A DNA stretch of 64,000 bases from positions 2,542,001 to 2,606,000 of the forward strand of contig WWBZ02000082.1 of assembly GCA_011503125.2 (NCBI GenBank), given 5' to 3'. The notes below the pieces were generated by a model that did no database searches, was not told the origin of the DNA, and was given only the letters and a program-made list of their open reading frames with translations. Both the position numbers and the translations under genes were made by a program. Of the stretch, positions 10,736 to 22,476 are shown piece after piece. The first letter of the stretch is position 1, and the number at the start of each line of letters is the position of its first letter. This stretch comes from Botryosphaeria dothidea. Lineage: Eukaryota > Ascomycota > Dothideomycetes > Botryosphaeriales > Botryosphaeriaceae.

Positions 10736-12828
10736 GATGGCTGTTGCCACGCCGGCGGGGGTGTGGCGAGGCAGTCTTTGAAGGGCAGCTTCGACGGGCG
10801 ACAGGGAAACGGCAAGTTGACGTGGAGTGAAGGGAATCAAATAGTGCACCCTACGGAGAGCGCCAAGGCGGGAAGTTGCGGCGCTGGAGGCGGATCTAGT
10901 GTTGTAGACGGATTAGGAGCAAGCGTGGCTTTTGGGGGCGGCGGCAGGGTGAGCCAGGCGCAGGGCTGCACATCGGCTACCGGACCCCATCGTGGCCGAA
11001 GGAGTGGGAGAATGTTGCTCGGGTTGGCTGGTCGGGAGAGCTGAGAAACTGGGGCGGCGAGAGGTCGTGACAGGAGTCTGGAAAATTCCGTCTGTCGGAG
11101 ATTGCAAGCACCCATTGGTGATCATGCCAGGGTTGCTGCACACCATCGCCCACGGAGCCATCCGCCAGCCCGTTGCGCCGTCCCCTTTGGGAAGACCACT
11201 TCTCTTCGCCGCGGCGACTGCCACCTCTGGCTGAGCGGCGTGGGCTCATGCGGCGCAACCAAGCCTCGAATCCAGAAGGCGCGAAGGTGTGAGAGCACCC
11301 GCATCTCGTGCCGTTCCTGCATCCAGACCTCTGCTCCTTCCGGGCTTGTTCATCGCGCTAGCCCATCCTGGTGGCCTCTTCCGCCGCCCGCCTTGAGCCG
11401 CGCCTCCAGCCTGCAAAGCACCAACCATCAGCACCAGCACCAGCTCCAGCGCTCGCTCACAAATAGCCGGCAAGCCGATATACCGTCTGCGCCCTATAGC
11501 CTTCATTCCACCAACCTCACGTCTGCACGTTACATCGCCTCGTCGCCTGAGGCTCCGCACGGCATCATCCACGTCCGGCCGCGTAGTCATCATTTCCGTC
11601 TGTCGCATCCCGCTCAAGTACTCACGCATCGAATTCCCTTTCCAGTGCTCGCTTCCCTTTCCTGGAGAGGCCCTGGTCACGAATCCTATCATCGCCGCGA
11701 TCACCGCCTGCCTCGTCTCGTGAGTCAACGGGGACGGCCTGAAACGAGTAGAGTACGCTTTACGGTGTACTTTCTATGTCATTGGCCATGTGGCGCCTAT
11801 TGCAGGGAAACACGAAAAATGTTCACCGGCATCTCCGATGCCCGGCTTTCTCCACCGCCAACTTACGTAGCTGGGCGCCGTTGAGAAGACAACTGGAAAA
11901 GGGAAAAAGAAGAAAATCTACCAAGACGTCCTTCGCTCGTAAAAAGTCGCCTTAAATATTTTTCCAGGAGCCCACAGCTGCGCATGACAACGCCGATGAT
12001 CTTGAGCGCATCAAATTTCTGCAACTTCCACACAGCAGGCAATGCCCTCCGCGGCCCTTCCCAAACAATTGCATTTAAGAGTCCCCGTTTCACCGACTAC
12101 TAACCACCGTGGTTACGATCGATCGTAAATCCGAGAAAATCGCCCCGCTCGTACGGATATATGAGTCGTCCTCTGTCCGTACGGAACATTCCGTGCTTCA
12201 AGGGAAACCGCCCTCTACACCACGCGGATGCCGACTCGTGATGTCGTCAGCAAGTGTCAGCGCTACAATGGCCAAGGCTTGGGACAGCGTATTCCGACCG
12301 CCAACTTTATTCCGTGTTTCAAACTACAGCTGCGCCTCTGCGTTGTCAAAGTCTGCATGTTTAAGGACCGACTGATCGACATCGTTCGCGAATGTGCTCA
12401 TGGTGTGGAGAAACGGGGTCAGCAAACGTCATACGATGTGCAGGTAAGACGGAAGGGTCTACAAATCCTTCAACTACCAATCAAAGGCCTAAAAAATAGC
12501 CGGTGCCTAGAATATACCTAATTCCAAGCCCCACTACAACATGAGCGAGAAGCCGCTTGCGCTCATGAGAGGACAGGGCAGATTCTCCACCTCGGAAGCA
12601 GTACATGCATGAGCATGGATTCAAAGCGTTGGACAGAATCCGAACGAAGCGAAGAAATGCCAGGATTATCCACGGAACTTGCCAACCGGCAGCTTTTACT
12701 CGCTGTATCTATATGACCCCACCCGGATTCCGAATACTCCAATCCAGTTGCTACCATGGCCTTTAGGAAAATGAAAACGTACCATTCACAATTGAAAGCC
12801 AAAGGAGAAATTAACAGCGCCAAAAACT
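10736..12828. other. Intergenic region between FAD oxidase and PKS 3' end
   Basis: About 2.1 kb. The GC-rich part (10850-11880) has long but low-complexity Ser/His/Arg-rich frames on both strands (for example 11102-11884 +) and no domain. The AT-richer part (11900-12828) has no plausible gene. A decayed gene cannot be excluded. Confidence 0.45.
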
Positions 12829-12869
12829 CTACTGCTGCACCCCGTCGATCAACTTACTCTTCCCCGCCA

Positions 12870-13075
12870 AATCCGCTGCCAGCGCCCTCATGGGCACATT
12901 CGCCATGATCTCAAATACGCTCACCTCTACACTCATCTCCTTGGCGATCCAGTTCCTGACCTCGACTGCGACCAGCGAGTCGACGCCATACGCACTCAAT
13001 GGCTTATTTGCATCAATATCGCTAGCCGGCACCATCATCAATTTAGCCAGACGCTCGACCATGCTGCGCGTGATG
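12870..13075 (-). other. ACP domain of the PKS
   Basis: Carries the phosphopantetheine serine in [14 protein letters not shown], with the usual [14 protein letters not shown] context. The coding sequence here is undamaged. Confidence 0.9.
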
Positions 13076-13439
13076 AGTTCGACTGCTCCACCGATATCGC
13101 CACCCACACGCGCCAACTCATCACGCAGTGAGATGGAGCTGCCGCTGGCAGTGCTGGACCCAGCGGCGCGAGCCAGTAACGGCGTGAATTTGCCATCGGC
13201 GATCCAGTACCAGGATTCCGAGTGCTCGTTGATGGGTAGGCCGCACATAATTTGCGCCGGGTGTGGGGTCGATGACATGGCAGTGGCAAGAAGGCCATGG
13301 AGGTCGGAGTTGTGCATGACTTTGAGACCTACAGAGAAAGAGAAGATGGTCAGGGAAAGGTAGATTCAGGGGAAAGGAGATCGGGTCGGTGTCACTCACC
13401 CATGCTCTTAATATGATCGACGTACTCATCATGCTCGGC

Positions 13440-14010
13440 CACGAATCCGACACTGAGTAAGTATCCGATGTCGATGGCCATAGCGCGCAGGCCCAGAGAG
13501 CGGCGGTAACTGGCAAAATAATCCTGGAAAATGTTGCCCGCACCATAATTGCCTTGGCCACGGTGGCCCATAACGCCGGCAAGGGAGCTTAGCATGACGA
13601 AGAAGTCGAGATTCTTAGGCAGCATGTCGTGCAGGTTCCAGGCTCCGTGCACCTTGGGCCCAACAGTGATGCGCAGGTGGTCCGCGCTCATGGCATCAAA
13701 AAGCGTATCTCTGAGTACCATTGCACCTGTCACACAGCCGCAAACAGGAGGCAGAGAAGAGAGCTGCTCCAACACGGATGCCAAGGACTCCCGGCTCCCC
13801 ACGTCGCAGTCGAAAGCAAGTGCGTTGGTGCCGTAAGTTTTCCGGAGGTTGGCGATGTAAGAAATGTTCTCCTCACCGGATGCGGCGGAGCGTGACAGGA
13901 AGACGAGGTTCTGCGCGCCCTTCTCAGCTAGCCAGCGGCCGATCTCACGACAGATGCCACCCAAACCGCCTGCCAGAACGTATGTTGCGTCTGGCCGGAT
14001 CTGCACCTGC
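13440..14010 (-). other. Ketoreductase (KR) domain of the PKS
   Basis: NADPH-binding loop [19 protein letters not shown], then NLVFLSRSA, and the active-site region [24 protein letters not shown] with Ser and Tyr present. Two positions (GQGNYGAGN for the usual GQANYAAGN) deviate. Confidence 0.88.
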
Positions 14011-14059
14011 GGCGTACGCGGAACTGCAGGTACAAGATCGGAGTCGTCGACGCGGACGA

Positions 14060-15020
14060 CGATCTTGCCCGTGTGCTTGCCCGTCTGCATGTACCGGAAC
14101 GCCTTCTCGACCTCAGCGAAAGTGAAAAGCTGAACGGGCTTCACGGGCTTGATGGAGCCATCGTTGATCAGCTTCGCCACGTCTTGGAACAGGGTCACGG
14201 CACGTGGCGTGGGGTTGTTCTCGAAGTCGATGAGGTTTACTCCGCAGTAGCTCTTGTTCTCCAAAAATGGCATCATGTCGAGGCCGGTGTTGCTGAACAA
14301 ATCAGCCTTTCCAATTTCGAGGAAGCGCCCGAACTTGGCTAGACAGTGCCAGCTCAGACGCAGCGCCTCGCCTGCCAGTGATTTCAGCACGACATCGACT
14401 CCAGCACCATTCGTCATGCGTTCGATGCCCTTAGCGAAGCTGAGGTCGCGGCTGCTGAAAATGTGGTCGGCAGGTATGCCATACTCACGCATTATCAGCT
14501 CTTTCTTCTCCGCAGAACCCACCGTGGCATAAATCTCTGCACCAATGTGCTGAGCTACTGCGATGGCGGCCTGTCCCACTCCACCGGCGGCAGCGTGGAT
14601 CAAGATCGATTCGCCCTTGACGAGCCTACCAACAGTAACGAGGGCATAGTAAGCTGTCAGGTAGATCAGAGGCATAGAAGCCGCATCCTCAAAGCTCATA
14701 CCATCGGGCATAGGAATGACGCCCTGAACGGGGAAGCGCACGTACGTGGCGAACGTATCGCAAGAAGACGTGCAGACACGGTCTCCTGGCCGGACCGTCA
14801 TCACAGCCGCACCAACCCGCGTAACGAGGCCAGAAACGTCCACGCCTAGCTTCTACTCGTTAAGGTTTCCCATGGCGACGAGAACGTCCTTGAAGTTCAG
14901 CCCGACAGCCTTCACCTCGATTTCGATCCAGTCCTCCGGCAAGGGCTTGTAGTACGTCTCATCCTCCTCCCAGCGGAACGTGTCCAGCAGCCCAGGCGTC
15001 TTGATCGTGAGCTTAAGCGG
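14060..15020 (-). other. Enoylreductase (ER) domain of the PKS, interrupted by TAG
   Basis: GLNFKDVLVAMG leads into TAG at 14855-14853, after which the frame continues with [39 protein letters not shown] and [19 protein letters not shown] text ([18 protein letters not shown]). The NADPH motif is intact; only the nonsense codon breaks the domain. Confidence 0.85.
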
Positions 15021-16061
15021 ACGACCGCAACCTCTGAACGACACATCCTCTGGGTCGTCCTTGGCCTCGTACGTCCGCAGCGACGCGTCGACCGCGGGCG
15101 CCTTCTCGACGCGCGGCACGTAGACGCTGCCGCGGCGGGCCGCGTACTCGTGGTCCTGAACACCATCGCCCCGGCTGTGGCTGACAGCCACCTCCAAGAC
15201 GGCGGCGGCGCTCGCATGGATATCCATGCCATCGTCGTCCGCGGGCTCGATGTCGAGCGTGGCCAGCGACACGCCTGCGTTCTCGTTGCGGATGGCCCGC
15301 GAGAGGCCGACCATCAGCGCGCCGTTGTGCGGTAGCGGGCACTCCATCGCCGCGCCGCCCATCACCCACAGCGTGCCGCCTGCGTTCAGGACTAGCGCGC
15401 GCAGCCGCTCCCAGTCCTCGTCGCTGATTCTGGCGAGCAGTGGCTGCTCCCACTCGGTTAGCGCGATGCAGTACTTGCCCCTGATGTCTTCCACGGCGAA
15501 AGAAGACCACCGCAGCACGTCGATCTCGTCGTATCCGCGCGCCCGGAACGCCTTCTTGATAGTGGCACTCAGATTATCGGTCGCGGGCGTACCGCTGCTG
15601 ATGATGGCGAAGGCGGAAGCGGGCTCGGACTGGGAGGCGAGGGGTTTGGTCGAGACGAGCAGGCTGACGGGCTCCTGGCTGCCGTCGCGATCGCCACGCA
15701 CGTCGAGGTCGACGCCGGAGAGGTCGGCGAGCTTGAGCGCGGCGTCCCATTCTTGGACGTCGAGGAGGGGACCGCCTTTGCGGCCGTCGGATTCGCCGAG
15801 CCACCTGGAGGATGTTAGTGATGAGGGTTTAGGGGGAGGAGGGGGAGGAGGGGGAGGTGATGTTTTGTGAGGTCCATCCGAGAAGTATTGCAAGAGTAAG
15901 TGTGTAAAGACGCATGGGTGATCGAAGCTTTCATTTGGACGCGGATGTGGTTAATCTTATCGAACACACAACCGGTCGAACGCTCCAACCCCATATGCGT
16001 GTCTGCGCTTACTGTTGCAATAGACTTCGAGATCGACCTCGCAAGCGGAAAGTATACTTAC

Positions 16062-16640
16062 CATCCCGGCAACGGTCCCATGATGAAACCGCAGAAAATG
16101 CGCTTTATGGTAACCTCAGACAGAACAAGCTTGCCGCCAGGCTTGAGCAACGCGCGGCAGTGCGCCAGCGTCTCCTGGATGCTCTTCGTGGCGTGCAGCA
16201 CGTTGGCGCAAACGATCAGGTCGAAGCTCTCGGGCTCGAAGCCCTGGTCCAGCGGATCGTCCTCGATGTTGCACGTTCCGAACTCCATGATCGAAGCATC
16301 CTTGGAGAAGCGCTCGGCCGCCTTCGCCAAGAAACCGGGGCTGATGTCCGTGAAGAAGTAGCGCGCCGTCTTCGTTGCGCAGCCGCTCCAGGACATGGTA
16401 GGTCGTGCCGCCGGTGCCGGCGCCGATTTCCAGGATCGAGAGGCCGGGCTTCTTGTCGGCGACGAGGCCGACGTACTCGGCGACGTTGGTGTTGAACGAG
16501 GTGCCGAAGGCGCCCCGGTAGAAGGCGTACAGCAAGTCCCCCTCGAGCATGGCCTGCAGCGGTTCGATCTCATGCTTAAAGATGCGACCCAGGCTCAGGC
16601 CGATACGGTCCGTCGTATGCAGCGTGATGTCGCCCGAGTT
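16062..16640 (-). other. C-methyltransferase (MT) domain of the PKS, frameshifted
   Basis: SAM motif [18 protein letters not shown] is in one frame and [18 protein letters not shown] and [13 protein letters not shown] are in another. The switch lies at about 16370 in GACGGCGCGCTAC, where one GC dinucleotide appears lost. Confidence 0.85.
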
Positions 16641-17089
16641 GGAGGTGACGATGCGCTTCCTCGCGGCCACCAGCTCCGCTTCGATCTGCGCCTTGTCGTT
16701 TGGCAGCGGCGGGAAGGCTACCAGCCGCTCGATCATCCACTCGTAGAACAGCTTGAAGAAGCCGTCCTGGGGCACGTACGCCTTGCCCTCCTCGCTCGCC
16801 AGCCAGTCCAACGTGCGCTGGATGTACACGAGGCAGACGTACTCGAGTTTGTCGAGCACCAAGTCATCATCCGCGTTGGGCAGCGTGCGCGCGTAGACGA
16901 GCTCCTTGATCTTGGCCGGCGATATCAGGTCGGCGTCCTCGTGCCAGACCTGCTCGAAACATTGGGCGCGGCCCTCGCCTATCCCCTTCTGGCTGTCGCT
17001 GGCACCCACGGACGCCAGACCCAGTCCTTCCATGATGATCTGCGGGGACTGCAAGTCATCCTCGGCAGCGATGGTGATGGAAGACATCC

Positions 17090-18060
17090 AGGTGGTGTAG
17101 CTTGTCTTCTGCGCAGTCGAGTAGCCATGCAGCCTGGTTCCAGCGGTCGACGGCATGCTCGCCGACACATAGATGCGGTCGAACGAAAAGGGCACGACGG
17201 CCTCGTTCAGCGACTGCTCGGCGCCGCTGATGGACGGGAACAGCAGGTGCAGGACCGAGTCCAGTGTCGCTGGGTGGACGACGCAGGGGTACTCGTAGCT
17301 CGACGGCATGACGGCCCTTGTGTCTGGCACGCTGATGACGCCGTAACTAGCACTTTCTCCCGCGTACAGCTCCGTCATGTTCCTGAACGTCTTGCCGTAG
17401 TGCATCCCGATCGTCTCGACCGTGTCGTACAGGAAGCCCCGCGCCGGCTTCTGGCACTTCTCCCTGGCCTCGGCAAAAGCGTCGCGGCACCGTTGGTTCT
17501 CGAGCGAAAGTTCCTCCTGCATGGCCGCGGACGACAGGGAGGACTTGTATGTCACCGAGACCAGGCCTCTGCAGTACGCGGTCCATTGCTTCGAATCTAC
17601 GGACCACAATGAGACGGCGAACTCGTACAGGCTCGCGGACGGTGCCGCCTTGGTTTCCGTCCTGCGCGGGTGGAACTGGACCATCACCTCGACGCCTTTG
17701 TCGTCTTCCGGCACCCGCAGAGCCGTCGTGATTGACACGTCGCGTAGCTCGTACCCGAGCACCTCCTCGTTGGCGTCGGCCAGCTGCCGCGCGCCCTCGA
17801 TAGCCATGACGACCATGCCCGCGCCCGGGTAGAGGATATCGCCCTAGACGCGGTGCTCGCGGATCCACGGGCTCTCGCCGCAGCGCAGGAAGTTGCGCCA
17901 CACGGGCTCGGGCGAGTCGGGCACGCGGTACCCGAGCAGGTCCAGCCGCGGCGTCGGGCGTAGGCGGTGCTCGCGGCTGAGGTACGACTCCTCCCAGAAG
18001 CTGAGCGCGTGGTTCCACGCGTAGGGGGGCAGGTCGACCAGCATGGACGACGCGTCGGCG
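17090..18060 (-). other. Dehydratase (DH) domain of the PKS, interrupted by TAG
   Basis: Starts after [13 protein letters not shown]. The catalytic His is in WIREHRV, directly followed by TAG (17846-17844) and [18 protein letters not shown]. The catalytic Asp is in HPATLDS. Confidence 0.85.
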
Positions 18061-18199
18061 GGCGTCTCGTTGACCGCGCTCAGGTCGAGCTAGCAGCCCT
18101 TCCAGTATAGCTCGCCCGCGCAGGCGAGCGCGGTTTGCACGCCGTCGTGGTTGCGGCGGAGCACGGTGGCGTAGGACAGGTCGGTGAATTGTCTTCGTT

Positions 18200-19115
18200 C
18201 TTGAAGACGTCGAGCACGTAGCTGCGCAACGCAGAGTGCGGTCCCACCTCGACGAAGACGCTGGCGAAGGCGGTCCGGCGGTCGTGCGAACGCTTCTGCT
18301 CCTTGGAGTGGTGCAGCAGCGCGGAGAGGGCGCCGGCGAAGTTGACGGGCGAGACGAGGTTGTCGACCCAGTACGAGGGGCCCAGTTTCTCTGGCTGGAT
18401 GAGCGCCCCCGTGACGGAGGAGAACATGGGAATGTTCTGCGTACAGTCGACAGTGCCGACACCAGCCAGGGCAGTCTCGTATGCTTCGCGGATGACCTCC
18501 ACGTGCGGCGAGTGGTATGCAACCTCCACCTTCAGCTTCGTGCTGTTGACCTGCTCCACAGTGAGAATATCCTGCAGCTCATCGACGGCAGCTTCATCAC
18601 CAGAGACAGTGCAGGCCTTGGGGCTGTTGAAGGCAGCCACAACAGCCTTGCCCGCAGTCAGACCGGCGAGCCGCTCTTTCAGAGACTCACCACTGGCACC
18701 GACAGCCATCATCGCGCCCTTGCCGTTCCTCTCCGCAACCGTCCCCGCAAACCGGCCCCTGAGCCATGCGATCTTGACCGCAGCTGCCCTCGTGATCGCG
18801 CCCGCGCAGTACGCCGCCGCGATCTCGCCGCTCGAATGTCCGACCACGGCAGCCGGCCGCACGCCCCACGCCACAAGCAGGTCCGCCAGCGCGACCTGCA
18901 GCGCCGTGCACGCCGGCTGGCTGAACTCGGCCAGCACCAGCCTGCTCTCGCCCTCCGGCCGGCCCAGCTCCTCTGCCAGGCTCCACGCGCAGCCGAGCGC
19001 GCGCAGCGTCGCGTCCGCGGCGGCCAGGCTCGCGCGGAAGGGCCCGTAGATCGAGAGGCCCCTGCCCATGGCGAACCACTGCGCGCCCTGCCCCGTGAAG
19101 ACGAAGGCCGGGCGC
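18200..19115 (-). other. Acyltransferase (AT) domain of the PKS
   Basis: PAFVFTGQGAQWFAMG, GHSSGEIAAAYCAGAIT with the active-site Ser, VAYHSPHVEVI and VEVGPHSALRSYVLDV. A 1-bp loss just after it, near 18190, shifts the frame. Confidence 0.9.
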
Positions 19116-19499
19116 GGCGCGTTGGCGTAGTCGGACGAGCGCGAGGCGGCTGGGCAGGAGGCGAGGCTGGCGACGAGGTCGGGGATGGAGGAGGTGATGG
19201 CGAAGGATTTCCAGGGGTGGGTGGTGCGCTTGGTGGAGAGGGTGTAGGCGAGGTTCGAGAGGAGGGAAGGTGTGTCGGGCTGGTCGTTGTGCGATTTGGA
19301 GGAGAGGTAGGTTTGGAGCTGTTGGGTGGTTCGTTGGATGCCGTCTTGGTCGTAGGAGGAGAGGACGAAGAGCTTGGGCTTTGCGGCGGTGGGCGTGGTG
19401 CCGTTGCCGTTAGTGTGGCCGTTGGTCAGGCAAGGTAGCTTTGGCTCGATCACAGTCGCGTGCCTTCCCTTCAGTCCCATCCTCTCCAGGTAATGAGCC

Positions 19500-21147
19500 G
19501 CATCTTCCAGCACAACGTGGGCGTTTGCGCCTCCAAATCCGAACGAGTTGATACTGGCCCGGCGGGGGCCGTCATGTGGCCATGCGGAGAGCTCAAGCGG
19601 GATCTTGACGTTCTCCGGGAGGTTGATCTGGGGGTTTAGTTTCTCGAACCTTTGAAGTATTGTCAGCCAAGTAAGTTTTAGTACTACGATATAGCACCAA
19701 CTCACCATAGGTTCTGCGGGATCAACCCTCCCTCCACGACCAACGCGGCTTTGATGATCCCCGCGACGCCAGAGGCGCCCTCAAGATGGCCAATGTTCGT
19801 CTTGACCGACCCGACGTACAAATCACTCGTCCTGTCCTTCCCGACAGTCTCGAGAATGGCGCTCGCCTCGAGCGGGTCGTCCGCCTGCGTGCCCGTGCCG
19901 TGCGCCTCGACGTACCCCGTCTCGGCGGGATCCACGCCCGCCTGCGCGTACGCGGTGCGGATGAGCTCCCTCTGCGCGGCGCTGCTCGGCAGGCTGATGC
20001 CGGGCGTCCGGCCGTCCTCGTTCGTCGCGCTCGCCAGCACGACGGCGCGCACCGTGTCACCGTCCCTCAGCGCGGCGTTGAGCGGCTTGAGCACGGTGAT
20101 GCCGATGCCCTCGCCGCGCGAGAAGCCGTTGGCTTTGGCGTCCCACATCTGGCACTTGCCGTCGGGCGACAGGATCTTGGCCGCCCCCAGCAGGATGCTC
20201 ATGTCCGGCCCGAACATCAGGTTGGCGCCGCCGACGACGGACATGGAGGCTTCGCCGGCGCGCAGGCTCTGGCAGGCGAGGTGGAAGGCCGTGAGGCTGG
20301 AGGAGCAGGCCGTGTCGATGGTCATGCTGGGGCCTTTGAGGTCGTAGAACCAGGAGAGGCGGTTCGATGCTAGGGAGGAGGAGAGGCCGGTTGCGTCTGT
20401 GATGGGGGTATGTCAGGTCGTTTGCTAGGCGGTTTGGTGGTGGAGATGATGACTTACGGTATATTGAAGGTCCTTCGTTGTCACGGACGCTGTGGTAAGC
20501 TTGTTAGTGGTTGCTACTCTGCTGGGGGAAAGTAGGTGTTCACTTCAAGCTGCTGAAGTCATTCGTGAATGAGCCAATGTAGACTGAGGTCTTGGAGCCT
20601 TTTACGGCATCCAAGGTCAATCCAGCTGGGGGAAGTAATGATCAGTATTACGAATTTTTCTCGAGAAATCCATAGGACATACCGTTCTCGAATCCCTCGT
20701 AAGTCGTTTCGAGCAGCATTCGGTGCATCGGGTCCATTGCCTTGGCTTCCTTGGGCGTAATGGAGAAGAAAGGTGCATCGAAGACCTTGAAGTCTTGCTT
20801 CAAGAAGTGAGCATGGCTGATTGGTGTTAGCTAGACTTGTTCAGGTGAGAATATTCATGCATGCAAGGCTGGAGCATTCGACGAGACGTAAGTGTTCAGG
20901 AAGATTGATTACATCCGCAGCCAGACGAGTGCTTCAACTTCCCATGTCAACAACGGTGGCCTACCGAGGCTGTATACTCCCTAATCTCTCGGGGTCGGGA
21001 TGATAGAAGCCGTCAATATTGTAGCGGTCCTTGGGGATTTCTGTCCGTGCCGAGCGAGCGTCTAGCAGCATCTGCTAGAACTTCTCTGAGTCGGCGCCAT
21101 CGCCGGGCGCTCTGAGAGCAATGCCGATGATGGCAATCGGCATTGAA
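19500..21147 (-). other. Ketosynthase (KS) domain of the PKS, interrupted by TAG
   Basis: Split over six exons. Begins with MPIAIIGIALRAPGD; TAG replaces the conserved Trp at 21077-21075. Then [37 protein letters not shown], and the Cys-His-His active site ([23 protein letters not shown]). Confidence 0.9.
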
Positions 21148-21179
21148 GAGGGGGTGTCTTGAGTGATGATTCCAGGCAT

Positions 21180-22476
21180 TGTGACGAAAGATGAAGAGCG
21201 AGAGGTGGAGAGAGAGAGGAAGGGGAAGCTGCAATATGTTATGAGGGTGGCGGTTCCTCAGGAAGGAGCTCAAAGGTCAAGCTGCTGGCGCAGCGTTCTC
21301 TCCTGGTTTATATCACTCTCTCAATCTTCTCGTTCTCCGCTGCTGTCCTCCCTCGAACTCGATGGCCACGGATACCTCCATCGTCCGGGCGAAAGCCGGA
21401 CCATGCTGCAAGAAGTCTGGCCCTGGCAGTGCTCCCCTCCATCCTGATTCAAAGCCCGTCTCTGTCTAGACGTCAATCCATCCAATCGTGACCGGAATGC
21501 TTCCACCAGTGCGTTACGACTGGGACTCCGCACTGCGATCTTCGCAGGGTCTGCGAGTCGAACTCCCAAAAGGTGATCTTCCAAATGGTCTCTGGGGTGC
21601 ACCGATGCCCGGGAATTTGGCCGGTGGCTGTCTTATCAGGCATGCTACCGTTAGTTCGGTTAATGGTACGATGTGAGCGAATATGGCAATGCAACGCCAT
21701 GCTGGACATCGACGTTGATGGGGAACCCGTTCTAATCATCATGCGAGTGAACTTGATCTGGAGTATGACGATTGCTAGAAGCCTCTTGCGGCTCTGCTAA
21801 GCTTAACTTTTGACTGCAGCAGCAGCGCCTTTAGCAAAAAGTCAAAAGTACAGACTCTCGTGGCTTGTCCAGACAGTTCCCGGGTAGCACCTGCTGCACG
21901 TCCGTCTGTGCAACAGGCGGTGGTGCTTCGGGTTCGCTGGATCGATATAGAGAAGCCCCTCGTATTTTTTTTCTTTCGCGGGAAGTCCCCACCCTGACTC
22001 GTCTCTGTCAATCATTTCAGTATAGGAGAGGAAACGCGAATTGACCAATAGAAATGCTCACATCAAGCACATTGTCACTTCTCCATGACTCTTTCTCCAA
22101 AAGTCGGAAGCACCGACACGACGAAAAGAAGCGAAGCCTCCCGGGCGAGAGGCTTACGTTGTGACCAAGCCTCCTGCGCCGCCAGTGCTGCTCGCCTTAT
22201 TTGTTCGAGAGCCGAGGGGTCCAGGGGCAGAGAAAGTGGGAGGGGGAGCTTGGGCGTTTTCTTCCGCGTGGGATAGCTCCGAGATGGCAAGACTTGAGCT
22301 GTTTCCCACAGAGCAACACGTGGGGTTTCCTCTTACCAGAAGCTACCTCTCCCTGTAACAGTGTTTTCTTGAGCTGTAGAATTCTCCTCCGTGTTTGTTT
22401 GCTTCTGAGATTTCGATCAGTTCATCTTCCTGATCCCCTGCGTGGAGAAAAAGGCAGTTCCATCACCAGTTACGTC
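21180..22476. promoter_or_regulatory. Divergent promoter region between PKS and second FAD oxidase
   Basis: About 1.3 kb between two genes transcribed away from each other, so it must hold both promoters. A TATA-like stretch (GGTTTATATCAC, about 21304-21316) sits some 130 bp upstream of the PKS start when read on the minus strand. A CT-rich tract precedes the oxidase ATG. No protein gene is supported here. Confidence 0.5.

Larger units (their letters stand above)
12829..21179 (-). pseudogene. Highly reducing type I polyketide synthase, disabled (KS-AT-DH-MT-ER-KR-ACP)
   Basis: Eight exons on the minus strand: 21179-20965, 20816-20683, 20625-20544, 20489-20458, 20396-19706, 19649-16062, 15804-13400 and 13328-12829. 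With two small indels undone the frame is about 2,550 codons, the usual size. Visible motifs: KS DTACSSS, EAHGTGT and [21 protein letters not shown] and GHSSGEIAAAY; DH HRV-GDILYPG and [82 protein letters not shown]. Lesions: TAG at 21077-21075 (expected Trp35), 18092-18090, 17846-17844 and 14855-14853 (expected Gln), a 1-bp loss near 18190 and a 2-bp loss in a GC run near 16370. The family builds reduced polyketides in the cytosol. No terminal release domain is present, as usual for this class. Flanking FAD oxidases fit a metabolite cluster. Confidence 0.93.

Noticed and set aside
11102..11884. 260-codon plus-strand frame between oxidase and PKS
   Set aside because: Ser/His/Arg low complexity, overlapping a 160-codon minus frame, no motif or good start context. 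Not called.
16395..19438. Two plus-strand frames of about 400 codons (16395-17612 and 18236-19438) opposite the PKS
   Set aside because: They are shadows of the GC-rich minus-strand PKS domains, whose motifs are unmistakable. The plus frames are Arg/Gly/His-rich with no domain.
12829..21179. Idea that the PKS TAG codons lie in unrecognised introns
   Set aside because: Conserved domain text continues in frame directly on both sides of each stop, and the TAG sits at single conserved codons. No GT-AG pair would remove only that codon.
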